A stretch of DNA of 64,000 nt from Pseudoprimorskyibacter insulae (GTDB lineage: Bacteria > Pseudomonadota > Alphaproteobacteria > Rhodobacterales > Rhodobacteraceae), in contig NZ_OMOJ01000002.1 of assembly GCF_900302505.1 (NCBI RefSeq), forward strand, positions 434,001-498,000, in the 5' to 3' direction. The notes beneath the pieces were generated by a model, which saw nothing but the letters and a program-made list of their open reading frames with translations, made no database searches and had not been told where the DNA came from. Shown here in pieces: positions 7,927-16,722 of the stretch. The position numbers and the translations under genes were made by a program. Each line of letters begins with the position of its first letter. Position 1 is the first letter of the stretch.

Positions 7927-8714
7927 CGGAACACACCCCGCTCGACACCGCCCACCAAGCGATGGAGGCCGCGCCCGAGGATCATGCCGCCCGTTTGCGC
8001 TTCTATGAACGTCTGGCGGATTCTGAGCTGTTCCTGATGCTGACCGAAGAAGCGCAGGGCGACCAAATTTCGCCCGAGTTGTTCGAATTGGCCGACGCCT
8101 CGTTCGTGCTGGTCTTTGACCGAGAGGAACGCTTGGGCCAGTTTGCGGGCCGCCCGGTGCCCTATGCGGCGCTGTCGGGCCGCGCGATTGCACAGATGCT
8201 GGGCGGGCAGGGCATTGGCCTTGCCGTCAACCCCGAGGTCGCGCCCTCGTCGATCCTTTTGCCGCCCGAGGCTGTATCGTGGCTGACCCAAACGTTGGAT
8301 CATGGCCCGCAACAGACTGAGGCACGTCCGGTTGAATTCAACACGCCCAAGGGTCTGCCTGATGTTCTGCTGACTGCGCTGGATGCCAAGCTGGCCACCG
8401 CCGCCGGATTGGCGCGCAAGGCCTATCTGACCGAGGTCACCTATGACGATGGCACACGCGGGCACCTGCTGGGGATCACCGGCGCGGTTGACGGCGCCGA
8501 GGCCCCCTTGGCCCGCGCGGTGAACGAAGCGCTGGTGTTTTCGGGGATCGAGGCGGGCGCACTGGACGTGGTGTTTCTGTCCGACAGCGATAGTGCCGCC
8601 GCGCAATTGGCCCGCGTTGGCCTGCGCTTTGATCTGCCCGAGCCGCAGAAGGCCGAAGAAATTGCCCGCCCCGCACCGGGGAGCGATCCGGAAAAGCCGC
8701 CGATTCTGCGCTAA
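7923..8714 (+). CDS. SseB-family protein
   Basis: 263 residues. The ATG at 7923 overlaps the TGA of the glycosylase-like gene (ATGA), so the two were translationally coupled before that gene gained its internal stop. The N-terminal ~125 residues follow the SseB domain pattern: HAARLRFYERLADSELFLML, a central SFVLVFDREERL and PYAALSGR. The second half (EVTYDDGTRGHLLGITG) resembles the C-terminal SseB extension. The biochemical role of the family is not settled. It is convergent with the P1 peptidase gene with a 13-base gap and no obvious terminator. Confidence 0.8.
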   Translation: MTEHTPLDTAHQAMEAAPEDHAARLRFYERLADSELFLMLTEEAQGDQISPELFELADASFVLVFDREERLGQFAGRPVPYAALSGRAIAQMLGGQGIGLAVNPEVAPSSILLPPEAVSWLTQTLDHGPQQTEARPVEFNTPKGLPDVLLTALDAKLATAAGLARKAYLTEVTYDDGTRGHLLGITGAVDGAEAPLARAVNEALVFSGIEAGALDVVFLSDSDSAAAQLARVGLRFDLPEPQKAEEIARPAPGSDPEKPPILR

Positions 8715-8727
8715 GCGACGCCCGGCG

Positions 8728-9732
8728 CTAGGTTAGCCCCATCTCAGACCGGAAAGTCGGCAGGGTATCGTCATCCGCTGGCGTCGCCTCCCATACGGCG
8801 CGGGCAATAGCGCGGGCAAGGCATACGGCGGCTGCGTGGCCGATCTCAGTCACCTCTAGCGGCGATGCCATGGGCCTGGCGCCTGTGCTGGCGGCAAAGA
8901 TCAGATCGCCGTCGTGGGGCGTATGCGCAGGCACAATCGCACGGGCCATACCGTCATGCGCGGCGGTGGCCACGCGCTTACACTCGGCCTTTGTCAATGC
9001 GACGTCGGTGGCGACGATTGCGATGGTGGTGTTGGCCAGTTCCATCATCGCGGTGAATTTGCGGCTGGGCGGATTGGGTTGAAACCCTTGCGTGGGATCG
9101 GGGCCAAGTGCGCCGAATTCGCCGCCCATCTCATAAGGGGCGGCGTGGAAATGACGGCCCGACGGGGTCGTGACGCTGCCCACCGGGTTCGCGGCGACCA
9201 ATGCGCCCACGGTTGCCCCCGATGGCAAAACCACCGAGGCCGAGCCAAGCCCACCCTTGTGCATCGCCGTCTGCGCGCCCGTTCCAGCGCCGACCGATCC
9301 AAGGTTGAAGGTGGTTCCCGCATTGGCCAATGCCGCGCGGCCAAGCGCGGGGTAGGGGTTTTCGCCCCAATCCTTCTGCCCGCCGTTCAGCAGATCAAAG
9401 ATAATGGCCGAAGGCACGATGGGCACGCGGGCAGTGAACACCGGAAATCCGCGCCCCTGTTGGTATAGCGCATCCATGACCCCCTGCGCTGCGGCAAGGC
9501 CAAAGGCACTGCCGCCGGATAGGACCAGCGCATCGACCCCGGCAACGGATTTGTCCGGCTCCAAAAGGTCAGTTTCGCGGGTGCCGGGGGCGCCACCCAT
9601 GACGGAATAGGAACAGGCAAAAGGCGCATCCGCCGTCAGAACCGTGGTGCCGGATTTCAGCGTATCGTCCTGCGCATTGCCCACGCGGAGCCCCGTGACA
9701 TCGGTGATCAAGTTCAGGGGGCCGGGCTTCAT
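8728..9732 (-). CDS. P1 family (S58/DmpA-like) peptidase
   Basis: About 334 residues from the ATG at 9732, which is preceded by GAGGAA; a longer frame to 9825 would run through a dispersed repeat and is unlikely. It follows the P1 aminopeptidase/self-processing hydrolase pattern: ITDVTGLRVGNAQD, SGGSAFGLAAAQGVMD, GAGTGAQTAMHKGGLGSAS (the region where the family autocleaves before a Ser/Thr nucleophile) and TDVALTKAECKRVA. Family members cleave N-terminal D- or L-amino acids or beta-peptides. It follows two SDR genes on the same strand, but a 113-base gap with a repeat separates it from them. The substrate is unknown. Confidence 0.85.
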   Translation of the reverse strand: MKPGPLNLITDVTGLRVGNAQDDTLKSGTTVLTADAPFACSYSVMGGAPGTRETDLLEPDKSVAGVDALVLSGGSAFGLAAAQGVMDALYQQGRGFPVFTARVPIVPSAIIFDLLNGGQKDWGENPYPALGRAALANAGTTFNLGSVGAGTGAQTAMHKGGLGSASVVLPSGATVGALVAANPVGSVTTPSGRHFHAAPYEMGGEFGALGPDPTQGFQPNPPSRKFTAMMELANTTIAIVATDVALTKAECKRVATAAHDGMARAIVPAHTPHDGDLIFAASTGARPMASPLEVTEIGHAAAVCLARAIARAVWEATPADDDTLPTFRSEMGLT

Positions 9733-9764
9733 CTTGGGCGTTCCTCGTGACGGCAAGCGGTGCT

Positions 9765-9794
9765 TTTGCGTATTTGGAAAGAGAAGAAGCAGGG
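9765..9794 (+). repeat. dispersed intergenic repeat, family A, copy 1
   Basis: A 30-base sequence with the core GTATTTGGAAAGAGAAG is identical to 50824-50853, followed in both cases by ACGC. It lies between the SDR gene (minus) and the P1 peptidase gene (minus). It codes for nothing in the neighbouring frames that is needed by either gene. Confidence 0.85.
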
Positions 9795-9845
9795 ACGCAA
9801 GGCGAAAGGGCCGCGCGGCACGCAATTGGCACCGCGCGGGTTGTT

Positions 9846-10586
9846 CTAGATGCAGCGGCCGCCGTCGACCTGCATGCAGACGCCCGTGACCATGCTGGCC
9901 TCATCCGAGCACAGATAGAGCGCGGCGTTGGCCATATCTTCGGGCGTGGAAAAGCGGCCAATGGGGATGGTCGACAGGAACTTGGCGCGCATTTCCGGCG
10001 TGTCGTCGCCAAGGAAGCTGGGCAGCAGCGGCGTGTCGCCTGCGACCGGGTTGATGGCGTTGACGCGGATGCCTTCGGGGGCCAGTTCCACCGCCATGGC
10101 GCGGGTCGCGGTGTTCATCCACCCTTTGGAACTGTTGTACCAGTTCAGGCGCGGGCGTGGCGAGACGCCAGCGGTTGAGGCAACGTTGAGGATATTGCCC
10201 GCTTTGCGGCTTTTGAAATGGGGCACCAAGGCGCGGGCGGTCAGGTAGACGGACTTGCAGTTCACCGCGAAGACGCGGTCAAAGTCATCCTCGCTGACCA
10301 ACTCCATTGCGTTCGGCAGGTGGGTGACGCCCGCGTTGTTCACCAGAATATCGACATGGCCGAATTCGGCGATGGCGCGGTCCACCATGTCGTTCACGCT
10401 GGGGCCGTTGGCCACGTCGACACGCTGCGCCAGCCCGCCGAATTCGTGCGCGACGGCCTTGGCGTTGGTCTCATTGATGTCGGCGATCATGACTTTCGCG
10501 CCTTCTTCGAGAAAGCGTTTGGCGATGCCCGCGCCAAAGCCTGAACCTGCGCCGGTGACGATGGCGGTTTTTCCCTCAAGTCTCAT
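9846..10586 (-). CDS. SDR-family NAD(P)-dependent oxidoreductase
   Basis: 246-residue classical short-chain dehydrogenase. The Rossmann motif TGAGSGFG is at residues 11-18, with NNAG in the middle, and the catalytic residues are Ser of the ASTAG stretch and Tyr/Lys of YNSSK. The acidic residue after the second strand (IADINE) favours NAD over NADP. It is the last of three dehydrogenase genes downstream of an oligopeptide-type ABC transporter and is separated from the second SDR by 12 bases, so it is probably in the same transcript. The substrate is unknown; an alcohol or hydroxy acid oxidised in series with the aldehyde dehydrogenase is plausible. Confidence 0.85.
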   Translation of the reverse strand: MRLEGKTAIVTGAGSGFGAGIAKRFLEEGAKVMIADINETNAKAVAHEFGGLAQRVDVANGPSVNDMVDRAIAEFGHVDILVNNAGVTHLPNAMELVSEDDFDRVFAVNCKSVYLTARALVPHFKSRKAGNILNVASTAGVSPRPRLNWYNSSKGWMNTATRAMAVELAPEGIRVNAINPVAGDTPLLPSFLGDDTPEMRAKFLSTIPIGRFSTPEDMANAALYLCSDEASMVTGVCMQVDGGRCI

Positions 10587-10598
10587 GTCGTGTCCTCC

Positions 10599-11336
10599 TC
10601 AGAACGTGGCGCGGCCGCCGGTTTGGTCAAAGACGGCACCCGTGGTGAACGAGGCTTCGCGGCTGGCCAGCCAGCAGATCATGTTCGAGATCTCATCGAC
10701 GGTGCCGAACCGGCCCATCGGGATTTTCGACAGCATGAAGGCGGTGAATTCCGGTGTCATCTGGTCGAAGATCGCGGTGCGCACGGCGGCGGGGGCCACG
10801 GCGTTGACGGTGACGGCCGTGTCGGCCAGTTCCTTGCCCAGCGATTTGGTCAGGCCGATCACGGCGGCCTTGGACGCGGAATAGGCTGGGGCTTTGGGGT
10901 TGCCTTCCTTTCCCGCGATCGAGGCGAGGTTGATGATCCGGCCATAGCCGCGTTCGCGCAGGATCGGGGCGATGGCGCGGTTGCAGTAGAACACCGCGTT
11001 CAGGTTCAGGTTCATCACCTTCAGCCAATCGGCGTCCGAGTATTCCCACGTGGTGACGTTCGGGCCTGTGATACCAGCCGAGCACACAAGGATATCAAGC
11101 CCGCCGTAATCATTGGCGTCTTGGGCCATGGCGGCGTTGACCGCGTCGCTATCGGTCACGTCGATCTTGCGGCCACGGATGTTTGGTTCGTCCGACATGC
11201 GGGCGATGGCGTCGTCGTTGATGTCCCAGATGATGACGTTTGCGCCTTCGCGGGCAAGGCGGCGGCTGACCGCTTCGCCGATGCCCGATCCGCCACCGGT
11301 TACAATGGCCGTCTGGCCTTCAAATCGTTTGTCCAA
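10599..11336 (-). CDS. SDR-family NAD(P)-dependent oxidoreductase
   Basis: 245 residues. Classical SDR features are TGGGSGIG near the N-terminus, WDIND after the second strand (NAD preference), CSAG in place of the usual NNAG, the catalytic Ser in NLASIAG, and YSASK. It is a paralogue of the next gene, not a duplicate, since they differ widely. It sits 15 bases after the aldehyde dehydrogenase and 12 bases before the other SDR. It probably oxidises a hydroxyl group in the same catabolic route; the substrate is not predictable from sequence. Confidence 0.85.
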   Translation of the reverse strand: MDKRFEGQTAIVTGGGSGIGEAVSRRLAREGANVIIWDINDDAIARMSDEPNIRGRKIDVTDSDAVNAAMAQDANDYGGLDILVCSAGITGPNVTTWEYSDADWLKVMNLNLNAVFYCNRAIAPILRERGYGRIINLASIAGKEGNPKAPAYSASKAAVIGLTKSLGKELADTAVTVNAVAPAAVRTAIFDQMTPEFTAFMLSKIPMGRFGTVDEISNMICWLASREASFTTGAVFDQTGGRATF

Positions 11337-11351
11337 AATATCCTCCCATGG

Positions 11352-12797
11352 TCAGCCGTGATAGGCGGCGACCGTCTTTACTGTTGAAAAGCCATAAAGC
11401 GCTTCGAAGCCTTTTTCGCGGCCATGGCCAGATTTGCCGACGCCGCCGAAGGGCAGTTCGACGCCGCCACCGGCCCCGTAATTGTTGATGAACACCTGAC
11501 CTGAGCGCAGCGCCTTGGCGAGGCGCATTTGCCGGGCGCCATCCCGCGTCCAGACGCTAGAGACGAGGCCGTAATCGGTGCCGTTTGCGATGGCGATGGC
11601 CTCTTCTTCGGTGTCGAAGGGGATCATCACCTGTACCGGGCCAAAGATTTCATCCTGCGCCAGCGGGTGATCTGGCGACACAGGGCCAAATAGCGTGGGC
11701 TGCACATAGCTGCCGCCCTTTGGCAGGTCTGGGGCCAGTTGCGCCTTGGCCAGCACCGGCAGGTCTGCGCCTTTGTCAAGGAAGCCTTGCACCCGGGATT
11801 TCTGGACGGCCGAGATCAGCGGTCCGACATCCAGATCGTCGGTGGCCGGGCCAACCTGCTTGGCAGCATAGGCCGCTGCCATGCGGCGGGCGACGTCGTC
11901 ATAGACACCGCGCTGCACCAGAATGCGCGATGAGGCCGAGCAGGTTTGCCCGCAATTCTGAAGCCCGGCATTCACGAGGAAGGGCAAGGCCGCATCCAGA
12001 TCGGCGTCATCGAACACCAGTTGGGGCGACTTGCCGCCCAGTTCCAGCGTCACTGGGATCACGTTATCGGCGGCGGCGCGTTGCACAGCGGCCCCGGTGG
12101 CGACCGAACCGGTAAAGCTGATGTGGTGAATGCCGGGATGCGAGGACAGCGCCGCGCCCGCCTCGGATCCCAAACCGGGCACCACGTTCAGAACGCCGGG
12201 CGGAAAGCCCGCCTGTTCGGCCAGCCACGCATAGGCCAACGCGGTGAGGCAGGCATCTTCGGCGGGTTTCAGAACGCAGGTGTTGCCCATGGTCAGCGCG
12301 CCGCCGACAGATCGGCCGATGATCTGCATTGGGTAGTTCCACGGCACGATATGGCCCGTCACCCCATGCGGTTCGCGCATCGTGTAAACGGTATAGCCAT
12401 CCAGATAGGGAATGGTCTGGCCATGCACCTTATCCGCCGCCCCGCCGTAGAATTCGCAATAGCGGGCCAAGGCCACGGCATCGGCGCGGGCTTGCTTCAC
12501 CGGCTTGCCCACATCGACGGCTTCCATCTCGGTCAGCAGGTCGACGTTGTCTTTCACCAAGCGGCCCAGCTTGGTCAGAAGGCGGCCCCGCTCTGCGGCG
12601 GTCATACGGGCCCATGGCCCGTGGCGCGCGGCTTCGGCGGCCTTGACGGCATCGTCGATGTCAGCTGCGGTGCCACGGGCGATGCGCCCGATTTCGCGCC
12701 CGGTGGACGGGTTGGTCAGCGGCAGCGTGTCCGCCGTTTTACGCCATTCTCCGTTGATCAGGATGCAGGACGGGTCAAAGGGTAGGATCGGCAGCAT
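11352..12797 (-). CDS. NAD-dependent aldehyde dehydrogenase
   Basis: 481 residues, the normal length for the ALDH superfamily. Visible landmarks are the cofactor and fold segment VPWNYPMQ, the SFTGSVATG turn, the general-base Glu in LELGGKSP and the catalytic Cys in NCGQTCSASS. The closing segment PFGGVGKSGHGREKG is typical of betaine-aldehyde/gamma-aminobutyraldehyde-like members. Its start overlaps the end of the ABC ATPase gene by 23 bases, tying it to the transporter. It would oxidise an aldehyde derived from the imported compound; the exact substrate is not predictable. Confidence 0.9.
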   Translation of the reverse strand: MLPILPFDPSCILINGEWRKTADTLPLTNPSTGREIGRIARGTAADIDDAVKAAEAARHGPWARMTAAERGRLLTKLGRLVKDNVDLLTEMEAVDVGKPVKQARADAVALARYCEFYGGAADKVHGQTIPYLDGYTVYTMREPHGVTGHIVPWNYPMQIIGRSVGGALTMGNTCVLKPAEDACLTALAYAWLAEQAGFPPGVLNVVPGLGSEAGAALSSHPGIHHISFTGSVATGAAVQRAAADNVIPVTLELGGKSPQLVFDDADLDAALPFLVNAGLQNCGQTCSASSRILVQRGVYDDVARRMAAAYAAKQVGPATDDLDVGPLISAVQKSRVQGFLDKGADLPVLAKAQLAPDLPKGGSYVQPTLFGPVSPDHPLAQDEIFGPVQVMIPFDTEEEAIAIANGTDYGLVSSVWTRDGARQMRLAKALRSGQVFINNYGAGGGVELPFGGVGKSGHGREKGFEALYGFSTVKTVAAYHG

Positions 12798-14478
12798 GGT
12801 CTCCTCCTCCAGTTGCCGGGGGCAGCGTTGGCGCGGCCTCTAGGAGAGATTTGGTATACCATTCGCTCGGGTTGTCAAACACCGATGCCGTTGGCCCCTG
12901 CTCGATGATGCGGCCAGACTCCATGACCATGACCTTATCGGTGATCGAGCGGACGACCGACAAATCGTGGCTGATGAACAAATAGGTCAGGCCGTAGTCG
13001 CGGCTGAGGTCGGCCATCAGATCAAGGATCTGAGCGCGAACCCGCACGTCGAGGGCGGAAACGGCTTCGTCAAAGACGATCAGTTCCGGGCGAATGATCA
13101 GGGCGCGGGCGATGGCGATGCGTTGCCGCTGCCCGCCGGAAAAAGCGTGGATGTATTTGCCCGCGTCGTCCGGGTGCAGGCCGACAGCGGTCAGAGCCTC
13201 GGCCACAGCCTCGCGGCGTTTGGTCCCTATGGGCGGATCGGGCAGCAGGTGGAACGGCTCGGTGATCAGGCGCTCGACCTTGTGGCGGGGGTTGAAGCTG
13301 CCGTAGGGATCTTGGAAGACGACCTGCATCTTGCGGCGCACATCAAGGTTTGTGTTACCGTGGGTGAAAACGGGTTGGCCATCCAGCAAGATCGCGCCCG
13401 ATTGCAGTGGCTCAAGCCCCAGAATAGCCCGGGTTAGGGTCGATTTTCCGCAGCCAGATTCGCCCACCAGCCCGACACGTTCGCCCTTGTTGATGGTGAA
13501 GGACACGTCATCGACGGCGCGAAAGCTGCCTTGCGGGCCAAACAGGGTTTTGCGGGGGGTGCGATAATCGCGGCAGGCGCTTCGGACTTCGAGAAGGGCG
13601 GAGCCGCCGGGCTTGTCCTCAAGCGCGGCTTGGTGGCGAGAGGCCTCAAACAGCGCGCGGGTATAGGGGTGCTGCATATTGGCAAAAAGGGCGCGGGTCG
13701 GGCCCTGTTCGACAATCTCGCCGTGGCGCATGACGACGATCCGGTCGGCCATGTCCGAGACAACGGCCAGATCGTGGGTGATCATCATCAGACCCATACC
13801 ATCCTCGCGAACCAGCTTTTGCAGCAGGTCAAGGATTTGCGCTTGGGTCGTGACATCAAGCGCGGTGGTCGGCTCATCCGCGATCAGCAGTTTGGGGCGC
13901 AGGGCGATGGCCATGGCGATCACCACGCGCTGCCGCTGCCCGCCCGAGAGTTCATGCGGGTAGCGCGACAGCGGGAAGCGGTCTTGCGGCAGGCCGACGC
14001 GGGTCAGCACCTCAGCCGCGCGTTTGAACGCCTCCGCGCGGGGGGTATTGGTGTGGATCAGGATCGTTTCAGCCACCTGATCGCCGATGGACTGCACCGG
14101 GTTCAGCGCGGTCATCGGTTCCTGGAAGACCATGCCGATTTCATTGCCGCGCAACTTGCAAAGCTGGGGTTCGGTGAGGGTGAGCAGATCGTCTTGGTTG
14201 CAGCTGAGGCAGCCTGACGCGTCTGAGCCATGAGGCAGAAGGCCGATGGTGGCGAGCGCGGTCATGGATTTGCCCGAGCCGCTTTCGCCGGTGATGGCAA
14301 CGATTTCGCCCATGCCGATGGTGAGAGAGATGCCTTTGAGGATGGGTTTGCCGTGGATCGCAACCGAGAGGTTTTGGATGTCGAGCAGGGGTTTCGGATC
14401 GTTTGCGCGATCCGACCGATGCGAGGGGCTCTGCCCCTCGCGCTCCCCGGGATATTTTGGGTCAGAAAATACGGTCAT
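12775..14478 (-). CDS. oligopeptide-type ABC transporter ATP-binding protein, two fused ATPase domains
   Basis: 567 residues with two complete ATPase halves (DppD-DppF type fusion). The first has [16 protein letters not shown] and [12 protein letters not shown]; the second has [16 protein letters not shown] and [12 protein letters not shown]. The ATG at 14478 overlaps the permease stop (ATGA). About the first 20 codons are read through a dispersed repeat element, giving an atypical start ([12 protein letters not shown]) before the domain proper at [10 protein letters not shown]. It powers uptake through the two upstream permeases. No binding protein is encoded beside it. Confidence 0.9.
   Translation of the reverse strand: MTVFSDPKYPGEREGQSPSHRSDRANDPKPLLDIQNLSVAIHGKPILKGISLTIGMGEIVAITGESGSGKSMTALATIGLLPHGSDASGCLSCNQDDLLTLTEPQLCKLRGNEIGMVFQEPMTALNPVQSIGDQVAETILIHTNTPRAEAFKRAAEVLTRVGLPQDRFPLSRYPHELSGGQRQRVVIAMAIALRPKLLIADEPTTALDVTTQAQILDLLQKLVREDGMGLMMITHDLAVVSDMADRIVVMRHGEIVEQGPTRALFANMQHPYTRALFEASRHQAALEDKPGGSALLEVRSACRDYRTPRKTLFGPQGSFRAVDDVSFTINKGERVGLVGESGCGKSTLTRAILGLEPLQSGAILLDGQPVFTHGNTNLDVRRKMQVVFQDPYGSFNPRHKVERLITEPFHLLPDPPIGTKRREAVAEALTAVGLHPDDAGKYIHAFSGGQRQRIAIARALIIRPELIVFDEAVSALDVRVRAQILDLMADLSRDYGLTYLFISHDLSVVRSITDKVMVMESGRIIEQGPTASVFDNPSEWYTKSLLEAAPTLPPATGGGDHAADPTL
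14421..14473 (-). repeat. dispersed repeat, family B, copy 1, inside the ATPase start
   Basis: A 9-bp stem with 3-base loop (GCGAGGGGC-TCT-GCCCCTCGC, 14421-14441) is followed by CTCCCCGGGATATTTTGGG and TCAGAAAATAC. The tail matches the copy at 41371-41394 closely. Here it encodes residues about 2-20 of the ABC ATPase rather than being intergenic. Confidence 0.7.
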
Positions 14479-15290
14479 GTGCGCAGAACCCTCAGACGTG
14501 GGTCCAGCCAATCGCGCAGGCCATCGCCCAGAAGGTTGAGCCCGAGCACCATGGCGACGATGGTCAGGCCGGGGACAAGGGCGACATGCGGGGCGAGGGC
14601 GACCATGGTTTGCGCATCGGCCAGCATCCTGCCCCAGCTGGGGATGGGGGGCTGTGCGCCGAGGCCCACGTAGCTGAGGCCGGCCTCAGCCAGAATGCCA
14701 AGGCTGAACTGGATGGTGCCTTGGACGATCAGCAGGTTGGCGATGTTGGGCAAGATGTGTTCGGCGCTGATGCGGGCGGCGGATTTGCCGGACACGCGGG
14801 CGGCCATGATGAATTCCCTTTGCCAAAGGCTGAGGGCTGCGCCGCGGGTCAGGCGGGCGAAGACGGGGATGTTGAAGATGCCGATGGCGATGATCGCGTT
14901 GACTGCGCCAGGGCCGAAGATCGCCGTGATCAGGATGGCAATTACAAGGCTGGGGAAGGCGAAAACCAGATCGTTGCCACGCATGATGACCTCATCCAGA
15001 AGCGAGCCTTTGCGGGCGGCGGCGGCAAGGCCAAGGGGCACGCCAAGGCCCATGCCGATGCCGACCGCCACAAGGGCGACCGCGATGGAGGTGCGTGCGC
15101 CGACCATGATCATGCTGAGCATATCGCGGCCGAAATGGTCGGTGCCGAACGGGTGGGCCATGGACGGGGGTTTGAGCCGGTCGGCAATGGCCATTGTGTC
15201 GATGGCGTAGGGTGTCCAGAGGTAGGACAGCAGCGCGGCGAGCAGGAACAGGGCGGATAGTGCGAGGCCGAGGATCAGTGAGGGTTTCAT
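14475..15290 (-). CDS. oligopeptide-type ABC transporter permease, DppC-like
   Basis: 271 residues. It has an N-terminal transmembrane helix and five more C-terminal helices, with HPFGTDHFGRDMLS after the first helix and the permease EAA-like loop ARISAEHILPNI. It is the second inner-membrane permease of a dipeptide/oligopeptide-type importer. ATGA-type overlaps join it to the permease upstream and the ATPase downstream, so stoichiometric translation is likely. The substrate may be a peptide, opine, glycoside or other compound, because this family is broad. Confidence 0.9.
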   Translation of the reverse strand: MKPSLILGLALSALFLLAALLSYLWTPYAIDTMAIADRLKPPSMAHPFGTDHFGRDMLSMIMVGARTSIAVALVAVGIGMGLGVPLGLAAAARKGSLLDEVIMRGNDLVFAFPSLVIAILITAIFGPGAVNAIIAIGIFNIPVFARLTRGAALSLWQREFIMAARVSGKSAARISAEHILPNIANLLIVQGTIQFSLGILAEAGLSYVGLGAQPPIPSWGRMLADAQTMVALAPHVALVPGLTIVAMVLGLNLLGDGLRDWLDPRLRVLRT

Positions 15291-16234
15291 GCGCGGGCCC
15301 TCAGCCTTGGGTCGACGATGGCATAGGCCAGATCGACGAGGAAATTCACCACGATCACCGCAAAGACCAGTAGCATGACGACGGATTCAACGACGATCAG
15401 ATCGCGCTGGCCGATGGATTGAAAGATCAGGCGGCCAAGGCCGGGCAGGTAGAAGACTTGTTCGATGATGATCGCCCCGGCCAGCAGGAATGAGAACTGC
15501 AGCCCGATGATCGTAAGCACAGGGATCAGCGCATTGCGCACGCCGTGTTTCCACAGCGCTTGGCGATAGCTGAGGCCTTTGGCGCGGGCGGTGCGCATGA
15601 AGTCCTCGCCAAGGATATCAAGCAGGGATGAGCGCATGACGCGCGCCAGAATGGCGGCTTGCGGCAGGGCAAGGGCGATGGCGGGCAGGGTCAGGGCCTT
15701 GAGGCCGGGAAGCAGGCCGCCCTCCCACCCCGGAAAGCCGCCCGCGTTGAACCAGCGCAGGTTGATGGCGAAGACAAGCACCAGCATCATGGCGAACCAG
15801 AAATTCGGGATGGCAACGCCAAGCTGCGTCGCGCCCATGACGGCCAGATCGCCCGCCTTGCCGCGACGGGCGGCGGCGTAGATCCCGGCGGGGAAGGCGA
15901 TCAGGGTCGAAAGCGTCAGGGCATACAGGGCCAGCGGCAGGGACACCCATAGCCGGTCTGCGACCATCTGGCTGACTGAAGTGCGATAGGTGTAGGAGGT
16001 GCCGAAATCGCCCGTCACCATACCGCCCGCCCAGGCCAGAAACCGCTGCCATTTGGGCACGTCCAGCCCTAGTTCGGCGCGCAAGGCGGCGACGGTGTCG
16101 GGCTGGGCGTTGATGCCAAGCATGTAGCTGGCCGGATCGCCGGGGGCGACCTCAACCACCAGAAAGATGACAAGTGAGGCAATGGCCAGACTGACGATCA
16201 GGGATGTTAAGCGTTTGAAAAAATAGCGCAGCAT
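15287..16234 (-). CDS. oligopeptide-type ABC transporter permease, DppB-like
   Basis: 315 residues from the ATG at 16234 (MLRYFFKRL), the usual DppB start; an open frame to 16273 adds nothing family-like. It has six transmembrane helices, with PGDPASYMLG after the first, the EAA-like loop ALWKHGVRNALIPVLT and the ending FLVDLAYAIVDPRLR. It pairs with the downstream DppC-like permease by a 4-base overlap. The gene immediately upstream is a thioesterase, where a substrate-binding protein would normally be found. Confidence 0.9.
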   Translation of the reverse strand: MLRYFFKRLTSLIVSLAIASLVIFLVVEVAPGDPASYMLGINAQPDTVAALRAELGLDVPKWQRFLAWAGGMVTGDFGTSYTYRTSVSQMVADRLWVSLPLALYALTLSTLIAFPAGIYAAARRGKAGDLAVMGATQLGVAIPNFWFAMMLVLVFAINLRWFNAGGFPGWEGGLLPGLKALTLPAIALALPQAAILARVMRSSLLDILGEDFMRTARAKGLSYRQALWKHGVRNALIPVLTIIGLQFSFLLAGAIIIEQVFYLPGLGRLIFQSIGQRDLIVVESVVMLLVFAVIVVNFLVDLAYAIVDPRLRARA

Positions 16235-16299
16235 GGCCCCGACGTTACCCGACTTCTGCAACTTGGCAAGCACCCGATTTTCTGCGGCGCGTCAGAACC

Positions 16300-16722
16300 T
16301 TATGCGGGCGTGGCAAGGCGCTGGAAAATTGCGCGGACCGGATCGGGCAGGGGGGCGGATTGACCGGTGTCGCCGACATGGACCATGGCAAAGAAGCCCG
16401 TCGCGCAGGGGGTGTCCTGATCGTCTTGGAACAGGCCCAGATCAAAGCGGACCGAGCTGCGGCCGATATGCGGGATGCGCAGGCCAATCTGAAGCGGGTG
16501 CGGATAGCCGGTTTCGCGGTGATACTTGCAGCCGTTTTCCACCACGACAAACCGCGTGGCATTGGGGCCGCGAATGATCAGGCCGTTGTCCTGTTGCCAA
16601 TTGCTGACGGCGGTGTCGAACAGTTGGTAATAGGCGGCGTTGTTCATGTGCCCGTATTCGTCATTGTCGGACCAGCGGGTCTGAAGAGCGACAAAGGCGG
16701 GGTATGCAGCGCGGGTGGTCAT
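16300..16722 (-). CDS. acyl-CoA thioesterase, hot-dog fold (4-hydroxybenzoyl-CoA thioesterase-like)
   Basis: 141 residues from the ATG at 16722, which overlaps the stop of the upstream TIGR02186 gene. The YbgC/4HBT-type signature is present: TRWSDNDEYGHMNNAAYYQ, with the Asp that acts in catalysis, then the strand pattern RFVVVENGCKYHRE. It should hydrolyse acyl-CoA esters in the cytoplasm; chain preference is unknown. It sits between the TauE/TIGR02186 pair and the ABC permeases with a 65-base gap to the latter, so it may be the end of one unit rather than part of the transporter operon. Confidence 0.85.
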   Translation of the reverse strand: MTTRAAYPAFVALQTRWSDNDEYGHMNNAAYYQLFDTAVSNWQQDNGLIIRGPNATRFVVVENGCKYHRETGYPHPLQIGLRIPHIGRSSVRFDLGLFQDDQDTPCATGFFAMVHVGDTGQSAPLPDPVRAIFQRLATPA

